Source: Streptomyces bluensis
GTDB taxonomy: Bacteria; Actinomycetota; Actinomycetes; Streptomycetales; Streptomycetaceae
NCBI RefSeq assembly: GCF_014650715.1
Contig: NZ_BMVM01000002.1
Coordinates: forward strand, 620,001 to 684,000
Reading direction: 5' to 3'
Length of the DNA stretch: 64,000 nucleotides
Made by a program: the position numbers and the translations under genes
The notes under the pieces: generated by a model
Databases searched by the model: none
What the model saw: only the letters and a program-made list of their open reading frames with translations
Told to the model about the DNA's origin: nothing
In this document: positions 17,649 through 26,234 of the stretch, one piece after another
Layout: the number at the start of each line of letters is the position of its first letter
How positions within the stretch are numbered: position 1 is the stretch's first letter

Positions 17649-18224
17649 TCAGACGTTCACACCGAAGTCCTGGGCGATGCCGCGCAGGCCCGACGCGTAC
17701 CCCTGACCGATGGCCCGGAACTTCCACTCCGCTCCGTGGCGGTAGAGCTCGCCGAAGACCATGGCGGTCTCCGTGGAGGCGTCCTCGCTCAGGTCGTAGC
17801 GGGCGATCTCGGTGCCGCCGGCCTGGTTCACGACGCGGATGAAAGCGTTGCGCACCTGACCGAAGGACTGCTGGCGGTTCTCGGCGTCGTAGATGGAGAC
17901 GGGGAAGACGATCTTCTCGATCTCGGCCGGGACCCCGGCCAGATTGACCTTGATCTGCTCGTCGTCGCCCTCGCCCTCACCGGTGAGGTTGTCGCCAGTG
18001 TGCTCGACCGAGCCGTCCGGGCTCTTGAGGTTGTTGAAGAAGACGAAGTTCGCGTCGTTGCCGACCTTGCCCGAGGTGTCCAGCAGCAGGGCGCTGGCGT
18101 CCAGGTCGAAGTCGGTACCGGTCGTGGTGCGGACGTCCCACCCCAGACCGACGATGACCGCGGTCAGGCCAGGGGCCTCCTTGGTCAGCGATACGTTGCC
18201 GCCCTTGCTGAGGCTGACTCCCAC
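17649..18224 (-). CDS. terD: TerD protein, 191 residues (second of a tandem pair)
   Basis: The start is taken as GTG 18224, eight bases after GGGAGG; an ATG at 18236 overlaps that ribosome site and is less likely. Sequence landmarks are [47 protein letters not shown] and [19 protein letters not shown]. Differences from its neighbour are concentrated in surface positions (for example [11 protein letters not shown] against [11 protein letters not shown]), so both copies seem functional. I remember a similar TerD pair at this locus in S. coelicolor (SCO2367/SCO2368). Confidence 0.93.
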   Translation of the reverse strand: MGVSLSKGGNVSLTKEAPGLTAVIVGLGWDVRTTTGTDFDLDASALLLDTSGKVGNDANFVFFNNLKSPDGSVEHTGDNLTGEGEGDDEQIKVNLAGVPAEIEKIVFPVSIYDAENRQQSFGQVRNAFIRVVNQAGGTEIARYDLSEDASTETAMVFGELYRHGAEWKFRAIGQGYASGLRGIAQDFGVNV

Positions 18225-18337
18225 GAGTCCTCCCATTGGTGTCCAGGGGCGGGGAGCCCCGTCGTGCGTTGCCATCAGATCAACGAGTCGATCCTAGTGA
18301 GGGGTTCCCGCCCGCCGCAGGCCCTGGGGGCCAAGAA

Positions 18338-18796
18338 TCACAAGGTGTCGAGCGCCTTCACGTACTCGTTCAGGTCACGGGCGTCGGGCAGAGCGTTCAC
18401 GACGCTCCAGCGCACGACCCCCTCCTTGTCGATGATGAACGTGCCGCGTACGGCGCAGCCCTTGTCCTCGTCGAAGACGCCGTACGCGCGCGAGGTGTCG
18501 CCGTGCGGCCAGAAGTCCGAGAGCAGCGGGTACTCCAGGCCCTCCTGCTCGGCGAAGACGCGCAGCGTGTGGATGGAGTCGTTCGAGACGGCGAGGAGCT
18601 GGACGTCGTCGTTGACGAACTTCGGGAGGTTGTCGCGGAGCGCGCACAGCTCGCCGGTGCAGACGCCGGTGAAGGCGAACGGGTAGAAGAGGAGCACCAC
18701 GTTCTTCTCACCGCGGAAGTCCGAGAGCTTCACGCTGGCGCCGTGGTTGTCCTTGAGCTCGAAGTCCGGGGCCTTGTCGCCGACCTGGATGGCCAT
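18338..18796 (-). CDS. Peroxiredoxin (AhpE/BCP type)
   Basis: The 152-residue thioredoxin-fold protein contains [10 protein letters not shown], with the peroxidatic Cys46 and a second Cys51 four residues further. That spacing is the one found in bacterioferritin comigratory protein, so an intramolecular disulfide could form during catalysis. It reduces hydroperoxides in the cytoplasm, using a thioredoxin-type donor. FYPFAFTG and [18 protein letters not shown] agree with the AhpE group of actinobacteria. The start ATG 18796 is followed by the usual [14 protein letters not shown]. It stands between TerD and a repeat-rich spacer and may be co-expressed with stress genes. Confidence 0.92.
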   Translation of the reverse strand: MAIQVGDKAPDFELKDNHGASVKLSDFRGEKNVVLLFYPFAFTGVCTGELCALRDNLPKFVNDDVQLLAVSNDSIHTLRVFAEQEGLEYPLLSDFWPHGDTSRAYGVFDEDKGCAVRGTFIIDKEGVVRWSVVNALPDARDLNEYVKALDTL

Positions 18797-18866
18797 GTCC
18801 TGCGTTCCCTTCCATGGGCTGTTCGGGGCAGCCCCAGCCTACGCAGTGATCACCCCACCGCGAGAT

Positions 18867-19292
18867 CCCCGCCCCCGCCGCCCCTACCCGTCCCCTCCCG
18901 GGGGCTCCGCCCCCAGCCCCCCGTGGGGGTGAGTGATGTGCGTGGAGGCAGGCAGCCGACCGGCCCCGAAGGGCAGGGCCAGGGGCCCAGCGCTGAGGTC
19001 CGGAGCCAACGGGGCGGAGCCCCGAACCCCGGGGGGCCAAAGGGGTGGAGCCCCGAACGCCGGGGGGCCAAAGGGGTGGAGCCCCGAACGCCGGGGGCCA
19101 AGGAGTGGAGCCCCGAACGCCGGAGCCAACAGACGGAAGCACTGAACCCCGCGCCAACGGGGCGGAGCCCCGAACATCGGAGCCAACGGGGCGAAACACC
19201 GCACCCCGGGGGCCAGGGGGCGGAGCCCCTGACGTGGGGTCATAGGGGCGGAGCCCCTGGGGGTGGGACGGGTAGGGGCGGCGGGGGCGGGG
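18867..19292. repeat. Inverted-repeat-bounded tandem repeat block
   Basis: The 549-bp spacer 18797-19345 holds no believable gene. Its ends carry a perfect 28-bp inverted repeat (18867-18894 and 19265-19292, containing CGCCGCCCCTACCCG and its complement). Between them, about 19002-19260, a roughly 30-bp unit recurs about eight times with variation: GGAGCCCCGAACGCCGG followed by GGCCAAAGGGGT. Base composition is extremely GC-rich. It looks like an expanded intergenic repeat or a non-coding mobile remnant; it lacks the regular spacers of a CRISPR array. Confidence 0.75.
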
Positions 19293-19345
19293 AAGCGTCC
19301 TGGGACAGCGCCCCGCACCCGGCACACCCATGCCCCGAAGGGCAC

Positions 19346-19783
19346 TCACCTCTTGGACTTGGCCCCCTTCGGGGTCGCCAGACGGCTCCCGCTCCAGTCC
19401 TTGCCGACGCTCACACTCTTGGTCGCCGACAGACCCGCCGTCGTCGCGGCTTCGGAGATGTCGCTCGGCTCCACGTAGCCGTCCCGCCCCGTCTTGGGCG
19501 TCAGCAGCAGGATCGAGCCACCCTCCTCGATGTACGTGATGGCGTCCACCAGCACATCGGTCAGGTCGCCGTCCTCGTCGCGGAACCACAGCACCACGGC
19601 ATCGGCCACGTCGTCATAGTCCTCGTCGACGAGGTCGCTGCCGATGACTTCCTCGATGGCCTCGCGGAGCTCCTGGTCGACATCGTCGTCGTAGCCGATC
19701 TCCTGGACCACCTGCTCGGGCTGGAACCCCAGCCTCGCGGCAGGGTTCGTCCGCTCCTCCGCGTGGTCCGCGGTCGCGCTCAC
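19346..19783 (-). CDS. DUF3052 family protein
   Basis: GTG 19783 directly follows AGGAGG (six-base gap), giving 145 residues. The sequence ARLGFQPEQVVQEIGYDDDVD, ELREAIEEVIGSDLVDEDYDD and WFRDEDGDLTDVLVDA is that of the small acidic DUF3052 family, conserved in actinobacteria with unknown function. The C-terminus is basic (GSRLATPKGAKSKR). It is divergent from aceE across a 438-bp spacer, an arrangement I recall as conserved in Streptomyces. No catalytic residues can be proposed. Confidence 0.9.
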   Translation of the reverse strand: MSATADHAEERTNPAARLGFQPEQVVQEIGYDDDVDQELREAIEEVIGSDLVDEDYDDVADAVVLWFRDEDGDLTDVLVDAITYIEEGGSILLLTPKTGRDGYVEPSDISEAATTAGLSATKSVSVGKDWSGSRLATPKGAKSKR

Positions 19784-20221
19784 GGGTTGCCTCCTGATCA
19801 TGTTCGGGTGGGGTCGCCCCCAGGGAAGTTCAGCCACGCGCGTACGCGAAGCGTTGGCCGTAGTCCACACGGGCGGGACGGATCGCGCAAGTACCCAGCC
19901 ATCGAGACCGCCGAAACGGTGACGATCCCGGCCGTGTCGCCGCAACTCCAGGCATGGAACCACAGTAGAGGGTGACACGCGCCACATCATCCTGCCCGAT
20001 TTGTGCATTCAGTCATGATCCGAGGGTACGAGAGTCGAACGTGTTTGCGGAACATGTCAGGGCTCGGGCGTATCGTTGCGTTTCAGTTGCTCCTGCCCGA
20101 GGTGTCCGGGCGAACGTCCTGGTTACCTCACAGTAGAGATGACGTTTCGCGCCCCCGAGGTACACGATGGGGAGCGGTGCAGGCACGTGGAAAAGTGGCC
20201 CTCCGACAGCGAAGGAACAGC
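19784..20221. other. Divergent spacer between DUF3052 and aceE
   Basis: The 438-bp gap must carry promoters for both genes. A weak candidate towards aceE is TTGCGG (20045-20050) with TATCGT (20071-20076), but the 20-bp spacing is long. GCCCG and CGGGC around 20096-20114 could pair. The open frame upstream of aceE (20003-20221) has no conserved sequence and is not taken as coding. No tRNA or small gene was found. Confidence 0.5.
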
Positions 20222-22969
20222 GTGGCTTCCGGATCCGATCGCAACCCGATCATCATTGGCGGCCTCCCGAGTCAGGTCCCTGACTTCGATCCCGAGGAGA
20301 CCCAGGAGTGGCTCGACTCGCTCGACGCCGCCGTGGACGAGCGCGGCCGTGAGCGGGCGCGCTACCTGATGCTCCGGCTGATCGAGCGGGCCCGCGAGAA
20401 GCGCGTGGCCGTGCCCGAGATGCGCAGCACGGACTACGTCAACACCATCGCCACCAGGGACGAGCCGTTCTTCCCGGGCAATGAGGACATCGAGCGGAAG
20501 ATCCTCAACGCCACCCGGTGGAACGCCGCCGTGATGGTGTCGCGGGCCCAGCGGCCCGGCATCGGCGTCGGCGGGCACATCGCCACCTTCGCCTCCTCCG
20601 CCTCGCTGTACGACGTGGGCTTCAACCACTTCTTCCGCGGCAAGGACCGGGGCGACGGCGGCGACCAGATCTTCTTCCAGGGACACGCCTCCCCCGGCAT
20701 CTACGCCCGCGCGTTCCTCCTCGACCGGCTCGGTGAGCAGCACCTCGACGCGTTCCGGCAGGAGAAGTCCAAGACGCCGTACGGACTGTCGAGCTACCCG
20801 CACCCGCGGCTGATGCCCGACTTCTGGGAGTTCCCGACCGTGTCGATGGGCCTCGGCCCGATCGGCGCGATCTACCAGGCGCGGATGAACCGCTATCTGG
20901 AGGCGCGCGGTATCGCGGACACCTCCGCGTCCCACGTATGGGCGTTCCTCGGCGACGGCGAGATGGACGAGCCGGAGTCGCTCGGCCAGCTGACCCTGGC
21001 CGCCCGCGAGGGCCTCGACAACCTGACCTTCGTCGTCAACTGCAACCTCCAGCGGCTGGACGGCCCGGTACGCGGCAACGGCAAGATCATCCAGGAGCTG
21101 GAGTCGGTCTTCCGGGGCGCCGGCTGGAACGTGATCAAGCTGGTCTGGGACCGGAAGTGGGACCCGCTGCTCGCCCAGGACCGCGACGGTGTGCTGGTCA
21201 ACAAGATGAACACCACGCCGGACGGCCAGTTCCAGACGTACGCCACCGAGACCGGCGCGTACATCCGCGACCACTTCTTCGGCGGCGACCACCGGCTGCG
21301 GGCTATGGTCGCGGAGATGACCGACGACCAGATCCTGCACCTGGGCCGCGGCGGTCACGACCACCGCAAGATCTACGCGGCGTACGCGGCGGCCCGCGCC
21401 CACAAGGGCCAGCCGACGGTCATCCTCGCGAAGACGGTCAAGGGCTGGACGCTCGGCCCGAACTTCGAGGGCCGCAACGCCACGCACCAGATGAAGAAGC
21501 TGACGGTCGCCGATCTCAAGGGTTTCCGTGACCGGCTGCATCTGCCCATCTCCGACAAGGAGTTGGAGTCCGGTCTCCCGCCGTACTACCACCCGGGGCG
21601 GGACTCCGAGGAGATCCAGTACATGCACGACCGCCGCAAGGGGCTTGACGGGTATGTCCCGACCCGTCTCGTGCGGTCGAAGCCGCTCGCGCTGCCGGGC
21701 GACAAGACGTACGCGAGCGTGAAGAAGGGCTCGGGTCAGCAGTCGATCGCCTCGACCATGGCGTTCGTCCGGCTGCTGAAGGACCTCATGCGGGACAAGG
21801 AGATCGGCAAGCGGTTCGTGCTGATCGCGCCCGACGAGTACCGCACCTTCGGCATGGACTCGTTCTTCCCGAGCGCGAAGATCTACAACCCGCTCGGCCA
21901 GCAGTACGAGTCGGTGGACCGCGATCTGCTTCTCACGTACAAGGAGTCGCCGACCGGCCAGCTGCTGCACGACGGCATCTCGGAGGCGGGGTGCACCGCC
22001 TCGCTGATCGCCGCCGGTTCGTCGTACGCCACCCACGGCGAGCCGCTGATCCCGGTGTACGTCTTCTACTCGATGTTCGGTTTCCAGCGGACCGGCGACC
22101 AGTTCTGGCAGATGGGCGACCAGTTGGCGCGCGGTTTCGTACTGGGTGCGACCGCCGGCCGTACGACGCTGACCGGTGAGGGGCTCCAGCACGCGGACGG
22201 CCACTCGCAGCTGCTGGCCTCCACCAACCCCGCGTGTGTCGCCTACGACCCGGCGTACGGGTTCGAGATCGCGCACATCGTGCAGGACGGTATGCGCCGG
22301 ATGTACGGCTCCTCGGAGGAGCACCCGCACGGCGAGGACGTCTTCTACTACCTGACCGTCTACAACGAGCCGGTCCCGCACCCGGCCGAGCCGGAGGACG
22401 TGGACGTCGAGGGCATCCTCAAGGGCATCCACCGCTTCAGGGCCGGCGAGTCGGGCGGCATCCCGGCGCAGATCATCGCGTCCGGTGTCGCCGTGCCGTG
22501 GGCGGTCGAGGCGCAGGCGATCCTCGCCTCCGAGTGGAACGTGAGGGCGGACGTCTGGTCGGCGACCTCCTGGAACGAACTGCGCCGCGAGGCCGTCGAG
22601 GTGGAGCGGCACAATCTGCTCCACCCGGAGGAGGAGCAGCGCGTTCCGTATGTGACGCGGAAGCTGACGGGCGCCGAGGGTCCGTTCGTGGCCGTCTCCG
22701 ACTGGATGCGAAGCGTTCCGGACCAGATCGCGCGGTGGGTGCCGGGCACGTACCAGTCGCTGGGCGCGGACGGCTTCGGCTTCGCCGACACCCGGGGTGC
22801 TGCGCGGCGCTTCTTCCACATCGACGCGCAGTCGATCGTGGTCGCGGTGCTGACCGAGCTGGCGCGTGAGGGCAAGGTCGACCGGTCGGTGCTGAAGCAG
22901 GCGATCGACCGCTACCAGTTGCTGGACGTTTCGGCCGCCGATCCGGGGGTGGCCGGAGGCGACGCGTAG
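20222..22969 (+). CDS. aceE: Pyruvate dehydrogenase E1, homodimeric type
   Basis: The 915-residue enzyme decarboxylates pyruvate with thiamine diphosphate and acetylates the E2 lipoyl group, feeding acetyl-CoA into the TCA cycle and fatty acid synthesis. The thiamine-binding motif starts [10 protein letters not shown] at residue 244 and continues to [41 protein letters not shown] and [28 protein letters not shown] are hallmark segments of the E. coli-type AceE. GTG 20222 follows AAGGA and matches the conserved N-terminus ([18 protein letters not shown]). It ends with a strong terminator. E2 and E3 genes are not in the window. Confidence 0.97.
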   Translation: MASGSDRNPIIIGGLPSQVPDFDPEETQEWLDSLDAAVDERGRERARYLMLRLIERAREKRVAVPEMRSTDYVNTIATRDEPFFPGNEDIERKILNATRWNAAVMVSRAQRPGIGVGGHIATFASSASLYDVGFNHFFRGKDRGDGGDQIFFQGHASPGIYARAFLLDRLGEQHLDAFRQEKSKTPYGLSSYPHPRLMPDFWEFPTVSMGLGPIGAIYQARMNRYLEARGIADTSASHVWAFLGDGEMDEPESLGQLTLAAREGLDNLTFVVNCNLQRLDGPVRGNGKIIQELESVFRGAGWNVIKLVWDRKWDPLLAQDRDGVLVNKMNTTPDGQFQTYATETGAYIRDHFFGGDHRLRAMVAEMTDDQILHLGRGGHDHRKIYAAYAAARAHKGQPTVILAKTVKGWTLGPNFEGRNATHQMKKLTVADLKGFRDRLHLPISDKELESGLPPYYHPGRDSEEIQYMHDRRKGLDGYVPTRLVRSKPLALPGDKTYASVKKGSGQQSIASTMAFVRLLKDLMRDKEIGKRFVLIAPDEYRTFGMDSFFPSAKIYNPLGQQYESVDRDLLLTYKESPTGQLLHDGISEAGCTASLIAAGSSYATHGEPLIPVYVFYSMFGFQRTGDQFWQMGDQLARGFVLGATAGRTTLTGEGLQHADGHSQLLASTNPACVAYDPAYGFEIAHIVQDGMRRMYGSSEEHPHGEDVFYYLTVYNEPVPHPAEPEDVDVEGILKGIHRFRAGESGGIPAQIIASGVAVPWAVEAQAILASEWNVRADVWSATSWNELRREAVEVERHNLLHPEEEQRVPYVTRKLTGAEGPFVAVSDWMRSVPDQIARWVPGTYQSLGADGFGFADTRGAARRFFHIDAQSIVVAVLTELAREGKVDRSVLKQAIDRYQLLDVSAADPGVAGGDA

Positions 22970-23037
22970 GCGTTCCGCTCGGGGCGGGTGCGCAGCCGCG
23001 CCCCTTGCGGGGCACACCCCCACGAGTGAAGCGTGAA

Positions 23038-23067
23038 GGGGGCCCTCGGCGTCTGCCGAGGGCCCCC
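23038..23067 (+). terminator. Factor-independent terminator of aceE
   Basis: GGGGGCCCTCGGC and GCCGAGGGCCCCC form a perfect 13-bp stem with loop GTCT, followed by TTT. It lies 69 bp after the aceE stop and just before the convergent DUF4190 gene, so it can serve both. Confidence 0.9.
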
Positions 23068-23090
23068 TTTCCTCCCTCACTCCCCGCGGA

Positions 23091-23396
23091 TCAGAACAAT
23101 CCGTTCCCGGGGGCTGTGGTCCCGGCGAGCCAGATGATCGCCAGGAGTGTGTCGAGGGCGCCCAGTACGACGGCGACGACTGCCGGGACAGGGCGGGCGC
23201 CGGTCCAGCTGCGGCCCATGGCGAGCCAGCCGCAGACGATCGCGGCGGGACCGAGGACGATCCCGAGAACGAAGAAGCCCGCGATCGCGCAGACCAGACC
23301 GATGATCCCCAGCGTCGCGCGATCCGGCCCGGTCCTTGGCCACGTCCGGCCAAGTGAGCGGGGGTGCCTGCGCGTTCCGTGCCCGAAGCCCGCCAT
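23091..23396 (-). CDS. DUF4190 small membrane protein
   Basis: ATG 23396 (MAGFGHGTRRHPRS) follows GGGAG by seven bases; the adjacent ATG 23399 is too close. The 101-residue protein has a basic N-terminus and two to three hydrophobic helices (LGIIGLVCAIAGFFVLGIVLG, AAIVCGWLAMG and VVAVVLGALDTLLAIIWLA). This fits the DUF4190 family found in actinobacteria, usually two helices with an unknown role. The reading frame is open much further upstream, to 23624, but the extra sequence is low-complexity without conservation. No operon partner is visible. Confidence 0.75.
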   Translation of the reverse strand: MAGFGHGTRRHPRSLGRTWPRTGPDRATLGIIGLVCAIAGFFVLGIVLGPAAIVCGWLAMGRSWTGARPVPAVVAVVLGALDTLLAIIWLAGTTAPGNGLF

Positions 23397-23656
23397 CATC
23401 AACTCCCGGAAGGTGCCGTCAGTTCGGGTCGATGCGGCGAGTACCCCCTGTGGTGAACCTGGAACCCATCGGCGCGCTACCCCCCTCCGGCAGCGCGCCA
23501 CAGGACCGGTCCGTCCCCCCATTCCGGCTGGGAACCGGCCCGGTTGACACACTGTGACCTGCGGCACGTGCCGAGGGCGATGGATCTTTAGCGTTGTCAC
23601 CCTGATGAGGGAAAGTGCTCCCAAACCAGCCCGGAGAAGAGTGGCCTGGATGAGGC

Positions 23657-23704
23657 CCAGGCCCCGGATGGGGCCCAGGCCCGGAGGCCCTGGACGGGGC
23701 CTGG
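23657..23704 (-). terminator. Nested hairpins downstream of the MFS gene
   Basis: CCAGGCCCCG (23657-23666) pairs with CGGGGCCTGG (23695-23704), and a smaller CCAGG/CCTGG stem lies inside. The structure begins eight bases after the MFS stop codon. A candidate terminator, without a clear T-run. Confidence 0.5.
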
Positions 23705-23711
23705 TGGTGGC

Positions 23712-25331
23712 CTAGATGTGGCCGACTCCCGCGCCCGCCTCGGCGTTCTCGCCGCGCTTGGTCAGGAAGGCCACCAGAACGGCGACCCCCGCGACGCCCG
23801 CGGCGACGAGGCTGGCGAGGCTCATGCCGGAGATGAACGTGTCGTGCGCGACCTCGGTGACCTTCGCGGCGATCTCCTCGGGCGTGCCCTTGGCGACGGG
23901 TGCCATGCCGACCTGAACGGCCTCCGATGCCTGGTCGAGCTGGGCCCCGGTGAGGGGCGGCAGGCCCGCGTCCTTCCAGTTGCCCGGCAGGTCGCTGTCC
24001 ACCTTGGAGGCCATCACGGCGCCCAGGACCGCCGTACCGAGGCTGCCGCCGATCTGCATCGCGGCCTGCTGGAGACCACCGGCGACACCGGAGAGCTCCA
24101 TCGCCGCGTTGCCCACGATGACCTCGGTGGCGCCCACCATGACGGGGGCGAGGCCGAGGCCGAGGAGCGCGAACCAGAGCGACATCACGGCGCTGCCGGT
24201 GTCCGTCGCCAGCGTGGACATCCCGTACATCGCGATCGCCGTGAGCGCCATGCCGCCGGCCAGCGGAACGCGCGGTCCCGCCTTGGTGATGAGAGCGCCC
24301 GCGAGCGGGGAGCCGACGATCATCATGCCGGTGAGCGGCAGCAGGTGCAGGCCCGCGTCGATGGGGGTCATGCCGTGCACGTTCTGGAGGTAGAACGTGA
24401 CGAAGAACAGGCCGCCCATGAACGCGATGGCCATGAGGACCATCAGGACGACGCCCGCCGAGAGCGGCACCGAGCGGAACAGGCCCAGCGGGATCAGCGG
24501 CTCCTTCACCTTCGTCTCCCAGAGGGCGAAGAGCGCGAAGCCCAGTACGGACGCGCCGACGAAGGCCCATGTCTTGCCGTCGCCCCAGCCCCAGTCCGGG
24601 GCCTTGATGAGCGCCCAGACCAGGCAGAACATGGCGGCCGACAGCAGGGCGATGCCCAGGATGTCGAAGGAGCGCGGCGCGTTCTGCGCGCGGTGGTCGA
24701 GCAGTATCCAGGCGCCGAGGGCCACGGCGAGGACGCCGACCGGGACGTTGATGAAGAAGACCGACTGCCAGTTGACGTGCTCGACCAGCACGCCGCCGAG
24801 GATCGGGCCGCCCGCGGTGGAGGCGCCGATGACCATGCCCCAGATGCCGATCGCCATGTTCAGCTTCTCGGCCGGGAACGTGGCGCGCAGCAGACCGAGT
24901 GCGGCCGGCATCAGCAGCGCGCCGAACAGGCCCTGGAAGACGCGGAAGGTGACGACCATGGCGATGGAGTCGGACAGACCGATGACTCCGGAGGCGAGCG
25001 CGAAGCCGACCACGCCGATGAGGAACGTCTGACGGTGCCCGAAGCGGTCACCGAGCTTGCCCGCGGTGATCAGGGTGACCGCGAGGGCGAGGAAGTAGCC
25101 GTTCGTGATCCACTGGACATCGGCGAAACTGGCGTTCAGGTCCTTCTGGATGGCCGGGTTGGCGATCGCCACGATGGTGCCGTCGAGGGCCACCATCATG
25201 ACCCCCACGGCCACGGTTATGAGAGTGAACCAGGGGTGGCCGCGCAGGCCCTTGGTGGGCTGCTGCTCCGACGGGGCGACCGGGATCCCGTCCCCCGGCC
25301 CCGTCGTGTCGATGGTGGTCTGACTAGTCAT
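23712..25331 (-). CDS. MFS drug exporter, DHA2 (14-helix) family
   Basis: The 539-residue protein has about 14 transmembrane helices. MMVALDGTIVAIANPAIQ carries the motif D1-like Asp of the DHA2/QacA-EmrB group, GKLGDRFGHRQTF is motif A, and GPILGGVLVE motif C of proton antiporters. It most likely pumps an antibiotic or other toxic compound out with protons. The start ATG 25331 is reached by a TAACCT -10 box only six bases away, so the mRNA should be leaderless. A palindrome overlies this promoter, and the divergent TetR gene next door is the obvious repressor. Confidence 0.93.
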   Translation of the reverse strand: MTSQTTIDTTGPGDGIPVAPSEQQPTKGLRGHPWFTLITVAVGVMMVALDGTIVAIANPAIQKDLNASFADVQWITNGYFLALAVTLITAGKLGDRFGHRQTFLIGVVGFALASGVIGLSDSIAMVVTFRVFQGLFGALLMPAALGLLRATFPAEKLNMAIGIWGMVIGASTAGGPILGGVLVEHVNWQSVFFINVPVGVLAVALGAWILLDHRAQNAPRSFDILGIALLSAAMFCLVWALIKAPDWGWGDGKTWAFVGASVLGFALFALWETKVKEPLIPLGLFRSVPLSAGVVLMVLMAIAFMGGLFFVTFYLQNVHGMTPIDAGLHLLPLTGMMIVGSPLAGALITKAGPRVPLAGGMALTAIAMYGMSTLATDTGSAVMSLWFALLGLGLAPVMVGATEVIVGNAAMELSGVAGGLQQAAMQIGGSLGTAVLGAVMASKVDSDLPGNWKDAGLPPLTGAQLDQASEAVQVGMAPVAKGTPEEIAAKVTEVAHDTFISGMSLASLVAAGVAGVAVLVAFLTKRGENAEAGAGVGHI

Positions 25332-25337
25332 ACGCCG

Positions 25338-25390
25338 AGGTTAGTGACAGTCACTGACAATTGACAAACCAATTCACATTTCGGTAACTG
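25338..25390. promoter_or_regulatory. Overlapping divergent promoters with TetR-type operator
   Basis: Towards the MFS gene (minus strand) the -35 TTGTCA (25362-25367) and -10 TAACCT (25338-25343) are 18 bp apart. The perfect palindrome AGTGACAGTCACT (25343-25355) fills the spacer, where a repressor would block RNA polymerase. Towards tetR, TTGACA (25361-25366) and TAACTG (25385-25390) are also 18 bp apart. The two -35 boxes share bases, so expression of both genes is linked. Confidence 0.7.
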
Positions 25391-25476
25391 TAACGTCACT
25401 CACAGATAGGCTGAGCTCGGGAAACGTCCACCTGAGCCGACCCACAAGCCGACCGGACCGTCGGAGACGAGGGCTC

Positions 25477-26118
25477 ATGAACACGGTGACCCGACCGGGA
25501 CTGCGCGAGCGCAAGAAACAACGCACCCGGGACGCGCTGCTGCGGGCCGCCCTGGAACTGTTCACCACGCAGGGATACGAGCACACGACCGTCGACGAGA
25601 TCACCGAGGCCGTCGACGTCTCGCAGCGCACCTTCTTCCGGTACTTCGCGGGCAAGGAGGACGCGGCGTTCGCCGTCCAGGACCTCGCGCACACGCGGTT
25701 CGCCGTGGCCGTGCGCGAACGCCCGCTCGACGAGACCCCGTTGGAGGCACTGCGCAACGCCGTCCTGAAGGACTGGGACACCATCGCCGAGGCCGTCGAA
25801 CAGGTCGTGCCGATCGACCTCTACCTGCGCATGTGCCGGCTGACCGAGTCGACGCCCGCCCTCCTCGCCGCCCACCTGCGCCGCAGCGACGAGGCGGGCG
25901 AGGAGGTCGCGCGGATCATCGCCGAACGCGAGGGGCTCGACGTGGACACCGATCCGCGGCCACGCGTGGCCGTGGCCGTCTTCGCCGGTGTGATCAGGGT
26001 CACCGAGCGGCGCTGGGGGCTGAGCGAGGACCTCGGCGCCACCGAGACCCGCGCGCTGACGGTCAGGTATCTCGACGCGATGGGGCCCGTGTTGGCGGAA
26101 AAGTGGCGTACGGGGTGA
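25477..26118 (+). CDS. TetR-family repressor, likely of the MFS gene
   Basis: This 213-residue regulator has an N-terminal helix-turn-helix (about 12-58): RTRDALLRAALELFTTQGYEH, then TVDEITEAVDVSQRTFFRYFAGKED. The C-terminal half is the ligand-binding, dimerising domain and is not assignable to a ligand. It is divergent from the DHA2 exporter, and the spacer carries a 13-bp palindrome, so the simplest model is repression of the pump, and perhaps itself, relieved by the pump substrate. The ATG at 25477 has a GACGAGGG stretch upstream. Confidence 0.9.
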   Translation: MNTVTRPGLRERKKQRTRDALLRAALELFTTQGYEHTTVDEITEAVDVSQRTFFRYFAGKEDAAFAVQDLAHTRFAVAVRERPLDETPLEALRNAVLKDWDTIAEAVEQVVPIDLYLRMCRLTESTPALLAAHLRRSDEAGEEVARIIAEREGLDVDTDPRPRVAVAVFAGVIRVTERRWGLSEDLGATETRALTVRYLDAMGPVLAEKWRTG

Positions 26119-26234
26119 GAAGCCGGCCGACACGCCGGTGAACGCAAGGGGTCCGTGCAACGCCTGGGTCCAAAACGTGATCCCTCTCACTTGGTTAACG
26201 CGAGACCCTTCCGTTCTCCTAGTGTGTCCTTTCA

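Noticed and set aside
19002..19260. CRISPR array
   Set aside because: Units are adjacent and degenerate, without spacers of constant length, and no cas genes are present.
20123..23353. A 1076-codon open frame on the minus strand opposite aceE, and similar long frames opposite other genes
   Set aside because: High GC content leaves antisense frames open. The translations are Arg/Gly/Pro-rich without motifs, while the plus strand encodes a clear AceE.
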